Shown here: positions 8,867 to 16,352 of the stretch, one piece after another
Layout: each line of letters begins with the position of its first letter
How positions within the stretch are numbered: the stretch's first letter is position 1
NCBI GenBank assembly: GCA_023254245.1
Contig: JALQYE010000011.1
Location: 1-45,962 of the forward strand
Reading direction: 5' to 3'
Source: Emticicia sp.
Lineage (GTDB): Bacteria > Bacteroidota > Bacteroidia > Cytophagales > Spirosomataceae
Length of the DNA stretch: 45,962 nucleotides
Made by a program: the position numbers and the translations under genes
Notes under the pieces: generated by a model
Databases searched by the model: none
What the model was told of the DNA's origin: nothing
What the model saw: only the letters and a program-made list of their open reading frames with translations

Positions 8867-8874
8867 TATATTTG
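8867..8874 (+). promoter_or_regulatory. -7 promoter element of parC
   Basis: TATATTTG matches TAnnTTTG exactly, 34 bases before the parC start codon. I see no clear -33 TTG. Confidence 0.55.
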
Positions 8875-8908
8875 CCCTATATTATTATGCTTTCGCTAAC
8901 AGACTACT

Positions 8909-11518
8909 ATGAGTGACGAAACTTCCAAATACGACCCTCTACAAAAAAAAGAAGTGATTGACGATATGTTTGAGACTTGGTTTCTCGACTATGCATCGTA
9001 TGTAATCCTCGAACGTGCCGTGCCTGCCATCGAAGATGGTTTGAAGCCCGTTCAACGCCGTATCATGCACGCCCTTAAAGAAATGGACGACGGACGCTTC
9101 AATAAAGTAGCCAACGTGATTGGTTCGAGTATGCAATATCACCCACACGGCGATGCTTCTATCGGTGATGCCATCGTATCGATGGGGCAAAAAAACCTAT
9201 TGCTCGATACACAAGGAAACTGGGGCGATGTCCGTACGGGCGATGGGGCCGCAGCTCCACGCTATATTGAAGTGCGTTTATCGAAGTTTGCCAACGATGT
9301 ACTTTTCAACGAAGATACTACCGAATGGCAGATGTCGTATGATGGCCGTAAGCGTGAGCCTGTCAATCTACCAGCTAAGTTTCCGCTCCTACTCGCTCAG
9401 GGTGTTGAAGGTATTGCCGTAGGGCTTTCGACCAAAGTGATGCCCCATAATTTCATTGAATTGTGCGAAGCATCAATTGCTTACTTGAAAAAAGAGCCTT
9501 TCCAACTTTACCCTGATTTCTTGACGGGCGGTTTGGTTGATGTAACTAACTACAACGATGGTGGACGTGGCGGAAAAATAAAAGTTCGTGCAAAAATTGC
9601 CGAAATCGACAAAAAAACGCTCGAAATTCAGGAAATTCCGTTTAGTACAACCACCGCTACACTCATTGACTCTATCATAAAAGCCAATGATGCGGGAAAA
9701 ATAAAAATCAAAAAAGTTGAAGATAATACGGCAAAAGATGTTTCAATCATCATTCATCTCGCCCCAAATACTTCGCCCGATATTACGATTGATGCACTTT
9801 TTGCATTTACGGAGTGTGAAAACTCTATTTCGCCAAATGCGTGTATCATCATTGACAATAAGCCACATTTCGTGACGGTCAGCGATATTTTGAAAGAATG
9901 TACGGAACAAACCAAGCATTTACTTCAACGTGAACTCGAAATAAAGCGTCACGAGCTGAAAGAAAAATTACTTTATAGCTCGCTCGAAAAGATTTTCATC
10001 GAAAACAAAATCTACCGTGATATTGAAGAATGTACAACTTTCGAGCAAGTTGTGGCAACGGTTGATAAAGGTTTAGAGCCTTACAAAGCCGACTTTTACC
10101 GTGAAATCGTAGAAGACGATTTGCTTCGTTTGCTCGAAATCCGAATCAAGCGTATCTCAAAATACGATTCATTCAAGGCTGACGAATTGATGAAACGCTT
10201 GCTCGATGAGTTAGCCGAAGTAGAAGATAACCTCGCCAATATTGTTCGCTACACGATTGCCTTCTACAAAGAATTATTGAAAAAATACGGCAAAGGCCGT
10301 GAGCGTAAAACTGAAATCCGCCAGTTTGAATCAGTACAAGCAACGGTTGTAGCAGCCAATAACCAAAAGCTATATGTTGACCGTGAAGGCGGCTTCATTG
10401 GCTACGGCTTGAAAAAAGATGAATACGTAATGGACTGCTCGGATATCGATGATATTATTGCCTTCAAACGTGACGGAAAATATGTCATTACCAAAATTCA
10501 AGAGAAAGTTTTCGTAGGAAAAGACATTATATATTGTTCGGTTTTCCGTAAAAACGATGAGCGTAAAATTTATAATGCGGTTTATCTCGATGGAAAATCG
10601 GGTACATCTTACGCCAAACGTTTCTTCGTGACGGGTATAACTCGTGATAAAGAATACGATATTTCGATGGGAAATCCGAAATCAAAAATATTGTATTTCA
10701 CGGCCAACGATAATGGCGAAGCCGAAACCGTAGCGGTGAACCTGACAGCTAATTCAACGGCCAAGAAAAAACAATTCGATTGGGATTTCTCGACACTTGC
10801 TATCAAGAATCGTAGTTCGATGGGGAATGTGCTAACCAAATTCCCAGTACGTAAGATTGTATTGAAATCGGCGGGTAAATCGACGCTCGGTGGTGTAGAT
10901 ATTTGGTTCGATGCCGTAATTGGTAAACTCAACCGTGACGAACACGGCCAATATTTGGGTAATTTTGGCTCAGAAGATAAGATTTTGGTTATCTATAAAG
11001 ACGGTCAATACGAGTTCACGAATTTTGAGCTAACGAACCGCTATGAGCAAAAAGATATCCTGAAGGTAGCCAAATACGACCCCGAAAGACCAATTTCATG
11101 CTTGCACTACGAGGGCGAAAACAAGATTTATTACATCAAGCGTTTCAAGATTGAAACCACTACGATGGATAAGAAATTCTTGTTTATTTCGGATACCAAA
11201 AACTCTCGTTTGCTTACTGCTTGCTTAGATAAGTATCCGCGTTTTGAAATAAAAACCAAAGCTGATAAAAAGGCAGCAATCGAAACTCAAACAATTCTGG
11301 TCGATGAGTTTGTAGAAGTACGCGGCTGGAAAGCAATCGGACAGAAAATCAATGCTTATGAAATATTGGAGGTGAAGCAACTTGAACCAAAACCCGAAGA
11401 AGTAGTTGTGAGTACACAAGCCACAGTCAACGGTGAGCAGTCAGAAGATAATAGTGCAGATATTGACACTGAAAACGTTGATAGTCAAGATGATGACAAG
11501 CAATTAGCTTTGTTTTAA
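8909..11518 (+). CDS. parC: DNA topoisomerase IV subunit A
   Basis: The DNA-cleaving subunit of topoisomerase IV, which unlinks daughter chromosomes. The winged-helix/tower domain starts near residue 22. The catalytic tyrosine is Y119 in APRYIEVRL. The quinolone-determining region reads HPHGDASIGDAIV (78-90): the position of GyrA Ser83 is alanine here, while the acidic residue D87 is kept. From about residue 495 the C-terminal beta-pinwheel is divergent and I see no GyrA-box (QRRGGKG), which with the 869-residue length favours ParC over GyrA. The extreme C-terminus is acidic and low-complexity. The partner parE is not in this window. The gene has its own promoter and a terminator hairpin. Confidence 0.9.
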   Translation: MSDETSKYDPLQKKEVIDDMFETWFLDYASYVILERAVPAIEDGLKPVQRRIMHALKEMDDGRFNKVANVIGSSMQYHPHGDASIGDAIVSMGQKNLLLDTQGNWGDVRTGDGAAAPRYIEVRLSKFANDVLFNEDTTEWQMSYDGRKREPVNLPAKFPLLLAQGVEGIAVGLSTKVMPHNFIELCEASIAYLKKEPFQLYPDFLTGGLVDVTNYNDGGRGGKIKVRAKIAEIDKKTLEIQEIPFSTTTATLIDSIIKANDAGKIKIKKVEDNTAKDVSIIIHLAPNTSPDITIDALFAFTECENSISPNACIIIDNKPHFVTVSDILKECTEQTKHLLQRELEIKRHELKEKLLYSSLEKIFIENKIYRDIEECTTFEQVVATVDKGLEPYKADFYREIVEDDLLRLLEIRIKRISKYDSFKADELMKRLLDELAEVEDNLANIVRYTIAFYKELLKKYGKGRERKTEIRQFESVQATVVAANNQKLYVDREGGFIGYGLKKDEYVMDCSDIDDIIAFKRDGKYVITKIQEKVFVGKDIIYCSVFRKNDERKIYNAVYLDGKSGTSYAKRFFVTGITRDKEYDISMGNPKSKILYFTANDNGEAETVAVNLTANSTAKKKQFDWDFSTLAIKNRSSMGNVLTKFPVRKIVLKSAGKSTLGGVDIWFDAVIGKLNRDEHGQYLGNFGSEDKILVIYKDGQYEFTNFELTNRYEQKDILKVAKYDPERPISCLHYEGENKIYYIKRFKIETTTMDKKFLFISDTKNSRLLTACLDKYPRFEIKTKADKKAAIETQTILVDEFVEVRGWKAIGQKINAYEILEVKQLEPKPEEVVVSTQATVNGEQSEDNSADIDTENVDSQDDDKQLALF

Positions 11519-11527
11519 ACAGTCAGT

Positions 11528-11568
11528 AGTCCACGGGCGATAGCCAATAGCTTTCACCGTGGACTTTT
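11528..11568 (+). terminator. Terminator hairpin after parC
   Basis: Arms AGTCCACGG (11528-11536) and CCGTGGACT (11557-11565) with a small inner TAGC/GCT stem, followed by a short T-run. It uses the GGACT/AGTCC word that recurs in other intergenic hairpins here. Confidence 0.7.
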
Positions 11569-12077
11569 CTTCCATAAATGAGTTAATGCAATAGAAAACT
11601 TTTAGCCATTCGCTATGGACTTGTGGTCTATCGACAATGTACTAACTCAAAACTCCCAAACGGTTGGATTTTGTCGGCGGCGAAGGTGTTTTCGGACTTC
11701 CATCCAAAAAGCGAGTACCAAATAAATGATAATTGGGGAGCCGAATGTAAAGAACGATGCGTAAATGAAGTATATACGAACACTTCCTGCCGAAAAGTTG
11801 AGCTTTTCGCCGAGCCGAGAACAAACCCCAAAAAGTTGGTTTTCAACTAAGTATCTAAATCTTCCTGTTTTTAGCATTGTTTTGAAAAAGTGAATACGAA
11901 GTTAATGAAAATTTCGTGTTTGTCAAGGGTTTAACAGTAAAATAATAATTAGCACTAAGATTTTGTACAATCAAATATTGGTTTAGTACAAAAATATTTT
12001 TCATGAAAACTTGTTTTTTCTCAAAAAATACGTACATTGCATTTCATTTATTTACTCTTTTAATTTATTTTATTTCA
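11566..12077. other. Intergenic gap between parC and the cold-shock gene
   Basis: About 510 bases without a convincing gene. The left part (11590-11640) carries the words CTATGGAC and GTCTATCGAC. The middle (11640-11850) is more GC-rich, is open in several frames on both strands and can fold (separate entry). The last 200 bases are AT-rich and probably hold the cold-shock promoter and a 5' leader; I find no clear TAnnTTTG box there. Confidence 0.6.
11671..11824 (+). ncRNA. Possible structured RNA element
   Basis: A long-range pairing joins TTGTCGGCGGCGAA (11671-11684) to TTCGCC-GA-GCCGA-GAA-CAA (11806-11824), 14 pairs with two bulges. A further GAAGGTGTT/AACACTTC pairing (11682-11690 with 11779-11786) and a local CGAAAAG/CTTTTCG hairpin (11791-11809) share bases, so alternative folds exist. 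The strand is not determined. Several open frames cross it but none has a start context or recognisable product. I do not recognise a known RNA family. Confidence 0.22.
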
Positions 12078-12272
12078 ATGCAAACAGGTACAGTAAAATT
12101 CTTCAACGAAACTAAAGGCTTTGGATTTGTTGTTGATGATGCTTCAGGACAAGAAATTTTTCTTCACGTGACGGGCTTAAACGGCGTAAAGGTTCGTGAA
12201 AACGACCGTGTTGAGTTCGACGTTGTTGATGGCCGTAAAGGTTTGAATGCAGTTAACGTGAAAAAAGTATAG
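12078..12272 (+). CDS. Cold-shock domain protein
   Basis: A 64-residue single cold-shock domain that binds single-stranded RNA/DNA and melts RNA structure. MQTGTVKFFNETKGFGFV contains RNP1 (KGFGFV) and EIFLHV is RNP2. I start at the ATG at 12078, which gives the standard family length; a longer frame from 12003 adds a hydrophobic stretch unlike any cold-shock protein and is probably untranslated leader. A long 5' leader is common for this family and can be thermosensitive, though I see no conserved cold-box. Monocistronic, with its own terminator. Confidence 0.95.
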   Translation: MQTGTVKFFNETKGFGFVVDDASGQEIFLHVTGLNGVKVRENDRVEFDVVDGRKGLNAVNVKKV

Positions 12273-12307
12273 TTTTTTTTCTAAGTTAAATTTGACTTCA
12301 GTACAAA

Positions 12308-12341
12308 GCCCCTCATTCTGAAAAGATTTGAGGGGTTTTTA
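12308..12341 (+). terminator. Terminator after the cold-shock gene
   Basis: CCCCTCA pairs with TGAGGGG (outer G-T pair), with a 13-base loop and a following run of five T. Confidence 0.8.
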
Positions 12342-12522
12342 TTTTAAACAAATTAAACGTAAAACTACTTAAATTATTAGGGGTTTTTACGCACTAACAA
12401 ATACAAATCACTCATTATCAATACATTACACCAGTACTAAAGTGTCGCAACTTGTAATTATCTATTAAAGTACCTATTATTGTTTTAATTATTAATAAAA
12501 GTAAAAACTTCTATCTAACATA

Positions 12523-12867
12523 ATGCCTCCAAAATTTAAAGGAACAGAGGGACAATTTGTTTCAACTGCAGCAGCAACTCGTTTACAAGAAAACTATCTA
12601 AAAGGTAAACGCTGTGAGAATATCCAAGAGCCTATCAGAGGAGAATTTTTTGGAATCGACCAACTAAAAAAATTACTTTCAAAAAAAACGACCAAAGGTA
12701 TTAGAGTTTACCACGCTGAAGACGAAGATGGAAATCCACGCGTAATCTTGGTTGCGGTTGATGAAGATGCCAAAAAAATAGTAAAAGATAAAAATGGAAT
12801 AAAAGACGGAGGCGATGACGATTATTTAGCAGATGGTCCACTATGCCCACAACAATGTGACGAATAA
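12523..12867 (+). CDS. Small protein with CPQQC tail, function unknown
   Basis: 114 residues, no signal peptide or membrane segment. The N-terminal half has a basic GEFFGIDQLKKLLSKK helix; the centre reads GIRVYHAEDEDGNPRVILVAVDEDAKK, a likely beta-sheet core; an acidic linker leads to GPLCPQQCDE with C108 and C112 in a CxxxC arrangement. Small proteins with a similar GIRVY...VGVD core and a CPxxC end are common in Bacteroidota, but I know no assigned function. It lies 17 bases before the membrane-protein gene and on the same strand as the kinase and regulator, so it is probably the first gene of that operon. The paired cysteines could bind metal or be redox-active; that is inference. Confidence 0.75.
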   Translation: MPPKFKGTEGQFVSTAAATRLQENYLKGKRCENIQEPIRGEFFGIDQLKKLLSKKTTKGIRVYHAEDEDGNPRVILVAVDEDAKKIVKDKNGIKDGGDDDYLADGPLCPQQCDE

Positions 12868-12884
12868 CTAATATCATTTAATCT

Positions 12885-13562
12885 ATGTGGGAAAGATTCA
12901 TCAGTATGTCATTAAAAAATCCATTAACATTATTGGCAAGTATTACAGCTTGGTTGCCGATAATAATAGCTATATATGGACGCCAAAAACTAACCTCAGA
13001 ATTAAAGATTTTACTCTTTTACCTGATAACATACGTCATTTTTGATATACTCGAATGGGTTACAGCAGCAGCAAGATTACACAACGCCTATCTACATAAT
13101 ATCAATGAATGGGTTGGAATGTTAATTACGGGATGGCTGTATTTCAAAATAGTAGAATCTTCACGCACAAAACAGAAAGTAGTTATTACTTTAACCTTGA
13201 TTGCAATCTTAAACAATATTTTCAGATTCAGTTGGGAAGAGGTTGCGGGTTATTCTTTCACTCTGAATAAGGCTGTGGTTATCTCATTCGTATTTTTACA
13301 CTTTCATTCTATTATCACAGAAATAAGAATATCCAATATCTTAAAACATCCCCCTTTTTGGATTAGTGCGGCTTTTCTAATATTTGCCTGTGGAACGCTG
13401 TTTATTTACCTATTTTGGCAATATACAATTTCTACAACAACGCAAAAAGAGCTATTTAGACTATATTTCGGTAATATTACTCAGTTATTTATTTTTACCT
13501 TTATGATTTTACTTAGTATTGCTTTTTGGACAAGTAAATTCACCAAACAAAATGTTGAATAG
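12885..13562 (+). CDS. Multi-pass membrane protein, probable sensor partner of the histidine kinase
   Basis: 225 residues with about seven hydrophobic segments (roughly 14-31, 41-60, 74-89, 97-112, 126-143, 157-175 and 197-215), joined by short charged loops. I recognise no catalytic motif. The last 11 bases overlap the start of the kinase gene, so translation of the two is probably coupled. The kinase has no obvious sensory domain, so this protein may do the sensing. That rests on gene order only. A later in-frame Met (residue 8) is an alternative start. Confidence 0.78.
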   Translation: MWERFISMSLKNPLTLLASITAWLPIIIAIYGRQKLTSELKILLFYLITYVIFDILEWVTAAARLHNAYLHNINEWVGMLITGWLYFKIVESSRTKQKVVITLTLIAILNNIFRFSWEEVAGYSFTLNKAVVISFVFLHFHSIITEIRISNILKHPPFWISAAFLIFACGTLFIYLFWQYTISTTTQKELFRLYFGNITQLFIFTFMILLSIAFWTSKFTKQNVE

Positions 13563-14358
13563 TTCTAACTCTGTACTTATAATTTCAGGCATGGCTATCC
13601 TATTATTTATGGGAATAGGGTTAATAATTTTTGTTATTATCTATCAGCAACAACAACTGAAGCAAAAATATGAGCAACAAAAGGCAATGCAAGAATTAAA
13701 AAACGAAATGCAACGCCAAATGCTCGAATCAGCCCTTGAAGTGCAAGAAGTTGAGCGAGTCAGAATTGCCAAAGACCTACACGATGAAGTTGGGGCGATG
13801 CTCTCGGTTACCAAAATGAGTTTTAATCAACTCCTGCGAAAACTTGATAGTGCCGAAGATTTAGCCGTAATGGGCAAACAAACCCGTGAGTTACTTGAAC
13901 AATCAATCGGGCAAGTACGCAGAATTTCCAAAGAACTCGTACCAAGCACCCTCGAAGAGTTTGGTTTGATACTTTCGGTCGATGAATTTATCCAAAAAGT
14001 TCATTTAGCTTCTACTTCTTCTTTTACATTTAATCACGAGGGCATTTCGGCAAAAGAGCGTTTCGATAAAAAAATTGAACTGACCATCTATCGTCTCATT
14101 CAAGAGTTGGTCAATAATGCCCTCAAACATTCGGAGGCAAAAGAAATTACGCTGACACTAACTAAAGATAATAATAAGATTATATTTAATTTTACGGATG
14201 ATGGTAAAGGCTTTGATTTTGCGGCCATACGCAACGACCCCAAATCTGGTTTAGGCCTTCGAAACATGGAAAGTCGCCTAAGCGTAATTAATGGCACTAT
14301 TGAAGTAAAATCGGCAATAGGGCAAGGCACAAAAACTATCATCGAAATACCTATTTAA
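13552..14358 (+). CDS. NarL-type sensor histidine kinase
   Basis: 268 residues. One transmembrane helix (about 7-31) is followed by a coiled coil rich in Q and E (about 32-68), then a HisKA_3 dimerisation domain with the phospho-acceptor H77 in RIAKDLHDEVGAMLS, and an ATPase domain with N-box ELVNNALKHSEA, G1 box FTDDGKGFD and G2 box GLGLRNMESRL. It should phosphorylate the response regulator encoded 48 bases downstream. There is essentially no periplasmic sensing region. I start at the ATG at 13552, which overlaps the preceding gene by 11 bases; a longer frame using a non-ATG start adds residues without a recognisable role. Confidence 0.93.
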   Translation: MLNSSNSVLIISGMAILLFMGIGLIIFVIIYQQQQLKQKYEQQKAMQELKNEMQRQMLESALEVQEVERVRIAKDLHDEVGAMLSVTKMSFNQLLRKLDSAEDLAVMGKQTRELLEQSIGQVRRISKELVPSTLEEFGLILSVDEFIQKVHLASTSSFTFNHEGISAKERFDKKIELTIYRLIQELVNNALKHSEAKEITLTLTKDNNKIIFNFTDDGKGFDFAAIRNDPKSGLGLRNMESRLSVINGTIEVKSAIGQGTKTIIEIPI

Positions 14359-14367
14359 AAAACAGAG

Positions 14368-14388
14368 TTTAAAGAAGCTTTCTTTAAA
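14368..14388. repeat. Inverted repeat between kinase and regulator genes
   Basis: TTTAAAGAA and TTCTTTAAA flank GCT exactly. It could be a protein-binding site or a small RNA hairpin; there is no T-run, so it is not a terminator. Confidence 0.4.
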
Positions 14389-14406
14389 TTCATACCCTAT
14401 ACCGCC

Positions 14407-15057
14407 ATGTCAAAGATACAATTAGCGGTCGTTGACGACCATAATTTATTCCGTAAGGGAATGATTTCAATTCTTCAACAAGTACCTGATTTTGAGGTAG
14501 TTATGGAAGCTACTAATGGCCAAGAATTTATTGATAAACTTCAAAATCAGGCCATTGATGTAGTACTTTTAGATTTACAAATGCCTATTCTCGACGGCAT
14601 AAAAACTACTGAAATCGTAAAAGCTCAATTTCCTGATACGAAGGTTTTGATACTCTCGATGCAAGACGAAGACCAATTTGTATTACATCTGATGGAAATC
14701 GGAGCAAATGGCTATTTATTGAAAGATACTGACCCCGAAGAAGTAGAAAAGGCCATCAGAAAAGTAAACGAAACCGATATCTATTTTAGCGATTTTGTGA
14801 GCAAAATTATGCTTCGCAAAATGAATCGTAAACCGCAGCAAGAAAGCAAGATATTTAATTATAAAACTGACCTTTCGGAGCGTGAGATACAAGTGTTGAA
14901 ACATATCTGCGAGGGTCTAACCACCGCCGAAATCGGTGATATTGTATCGCTCAGCCCACGCACTGTTGAAGGCCATCGCCTAAGAATGATGGAAAAACTT
15001 GGACTCAAAAATACGGCGGGTTTAGTGGCTTATGCCATCAGAAATAGTTTGGTATAG
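14407..15057 (+). CDS. LuxR/NarL-family response regulator
   Basis: 216 residues. The receiver domain (about 4-120) has the acidic pair D10/D11, the phosphorylation site D56 (LLDLQMP), S84 and K106. A NarL-type helix-turn-helix occupies about 149-214 (LSEREIQVLKHICEGLTTAE, then SLSPRTVEGHRLRMMEKLGL). It is the expected partner of the adjacent kinase. Its targets are not visible; the inverted repeat just upstream could be one. Confidence 0.95.
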   Translation: MSKIQLAVVDDHNLFRKGMISILQQVPDFEVVMEATNGQEFIDKLQNQAIDVVLLDLQMPILDGIKTTEIVKAQFPDTKVLILSMQDEDQFVLHLMEIGANGYLLKDTDPEEVEKAIRKVNETDIYFSDFVSKIMLRKMNRKPQQESKIFNYKTDLSEREIQVLKHICEGLTTAEIGDIVSLSPRTVEGHRLRMMEKLGLKNTAGLVAYAIRNSLV

Positions 15058-15063
15058 AGTAAT

Positions 15064-15125
15064 AATACCAGAGGTTAGACTCAAGATACGAGAGTAGAAA
15101 TATCTTGAATCTAACCTCTGGTATT
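15064..15125. terminator. 25-bp bidirectional terminator hairpin
   Basis: Arms of 25 bases (15064-15088 and 15101-15125) pair with a single mismatch around a 12-base loop and are flanked by AATA/TATTTTA. It separates the convergent regulator and Rid genes. Part of its left arm, AGACTCAAGATA, recurs at 33678. Confidence 0.8.
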
Positions 15126-15515
15126 TTATGCCCCTACTATTGCCGAAAATTCAATTTCTACTAAATAGTCGGCTCCAATCAAGGCACTTACTTGAACCAT
15201 TGTTGTGCAAGGTTTTATTGTTCCGAAAAACTCTCCGTGAGCCTTTCCGATTTCCTCCCACTTAGAAATATCCGTTGCAAAAATACGCGTACGTACCACA
15301 TCTTTCAACGAAGCACCGAGCTGCTCAAGCACTTTCTCAACTTTCAAAATTATAAATTTCGTTTGCAGATAAACATCACCTTTGCCTACGAGTTCGCCAC
15401 TTCCATCAGTAGCCACCGTACCAGTTACTTCTATTACATTACCAATCTTTACCGCACGTGAATACCCAACGATGTCTTCCCACTTTGCTCCAGTCGATAC
15501 ATTAATTCTTTCCAT
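15126..15515 (-). CDS. Rid family (YjgF/YER057c/UK114) protein lacking the RidA arginine
   Basis: 129 residues, the usual length, with the family fold signature EVTGTVATDGSGELVGKGD and ending GADYLVEIEFSAIVGA. RidA hydrolyses reactive enamine/imine intermediates using an arginine (R105 in Salmonella) in a VEVARLP motif. The matching stretch here is VQVSALIG, with alanine at 111. It is therefore probably a member of the other Rid subgroups, which do not have the standard imine-deaminase activity. It is a lone gene that converges on the two-component operon. Confidence 0.9.
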   Translation of the reverse strand: MERINVSTGAKWEDIVGYSRAVKIGNVIEVTGTVATDGSGELVGKGDVYLQTKFIILKVEKVLEQLGASLKDVVRTRIFATDISKWEEIGKAHGEFFGTIKPCTTMVQVSALIGADYLVEIEFSAIVGA

Positions 15516-15614
15516 TACCTTACGTTTTTTAATAAATTTTTCTGTGTTAAAATCAACAAACTACTGTGCCATTTTTGAAATGTCATCTTTCAACAGCAAC
15601 AAAATTGTTATTTT

Positions 15615-15629
15615 CTGCCATCTTGTCAG
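15615..15629. promoter_or_regulatory. Possible heat-shock operator before grpE
   Basis: CTGCCA-TCT-TGTCAG is an inverted repeat with one mismatched pair, 60 bases before the grpE start. No CIRCE element (TTAGCACTC-N9-GAGTGCTAA) is present. Confidence 0.3.
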
Positions 15630-15688
15630 TAAATTTCTTATTGGCAAAATAATTGTCGAAATTTGCACAAAATAAAATAGATTACAAA

Positions 15689-16246
15689 ATGGCAGATAAT
15701 AAAGAAGAAGCGACAGTTACGAACGAGCAAATAGCAGAAGAAACAACCGTTGAAACACAAGAAACTATCGAAGAACAAGAAGAAATAGTAGAAGAAGAAT
15801 CGGTATCGGCATCACTCGAAGCACAACTCGCCGAAGCAAAAGATAAATATTTACGTTTATATGCCGACTTCGAGAATTTCCGTCGTCGCACATCAAAAGA
15901 AAAAATCGAAATGATTCAGAATGCCTCAGAAGGCTTAATCAAAGAACTCATTCCGATTGTTGATGATTTCGAGCGTGCCAATAAATCGTTCGAAACTGTT
16001 TCAGAAGTAGAACCATTGAAAGAAGGTATTGCCTTGATTTTCAATAAATTCCAAAAAACATTGGCCAGCAAAGGCGTAAAAGCCATTGAAGCTAAAGGAA
16101 AAGATTTTGATGTTGAACTTCATGAGTGCATCACACAATTTGCAGCGGGCGATGAAAACAAAGGCAAAGTAATTGATGAAGTAGAAAAAGGATACTACCT
16201 AAACGATAAAGTAATTCGCTACGCAAAAGTGGTAGTGGGTTCATAA
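15689..16246 (+). CDS. grpE: Nucleotide exchange factor GrpE
   Basis: 185 residues. GrpE releases ADP from DnaK. A long acidic, disordered N-terminus (about 1-45) is followed by a helical dimerisation segment, the LRLYADFENFRRRTSKEK motif (about 63-80) and a C-terminal beta domain ending GYYLNDKVIRYAKVVVG, the classic GrpE signature. I start at ATG 15689; an upstream ATG at 15653 would add 12 residues of no family character. It precedes dnaJ on the same strand, and the two are probably cotranscribed; dnaK is not in the window. Confidence 0.96.
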   Translation: MADNKEEATVTNEQIAEETTVETQETIEEQEEIVEEESVSASLEAQLAEAKDKYLRLYADFENFRRRTSKEKIEMIQNASEGLIKELIPIVDDFERANKSFETVSEVEPLKEGIALIFNKFQKTLASKGVKAIEAKGKDFDVELHECITQFAAGDENKGKVIDEVEKGYYLNDKVIRYAKVVVGS

Positions 16247-16251
16247 AATAA

Positions 16252-16345
16252 TTCTGAGTTATAAGTTCTGAATTCTGAGTTGAATAAGCTACGAAAATAT
16301 TAGCTAAAAATCACTCAGAACTCAGAACTCAAAATTCAGAACTCA
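16252..16345. repeat. TTCTGAGTT-word hairpin array between grpE and dnaJ
   Basis: The left arm (16252-16281) is made of TTCTGAGTT, AGTTCTGA and TTCTGAGTT. The right arm (about 16313-16345) is made of the complements ACTCAGAA, CTCAGAACTC and TTCAGAACTC. The loop holds a small AGCTA/TAGCT stem. The arms pair imperfectly over about 30 bases. It fills almost the whole gap between two cotranscribed chaperone genes and could tune dnaJ expression or transcript stability. Confidence 0.75.
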
Positions 16346-16352
16346 AAAAGAT

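Noticed and set aside
11623-11877. Several overlapping frames on both strands
   Set aside because: They exclude each other, none has a start context or recognisable domain, and the openness follows from higher GC content.
12003-12077. Longer start of the cold-shock protein
   Set aside because: Adds a hydrophobic extension unknown in this family; the standard 64-residue protein starts at the later ATG.
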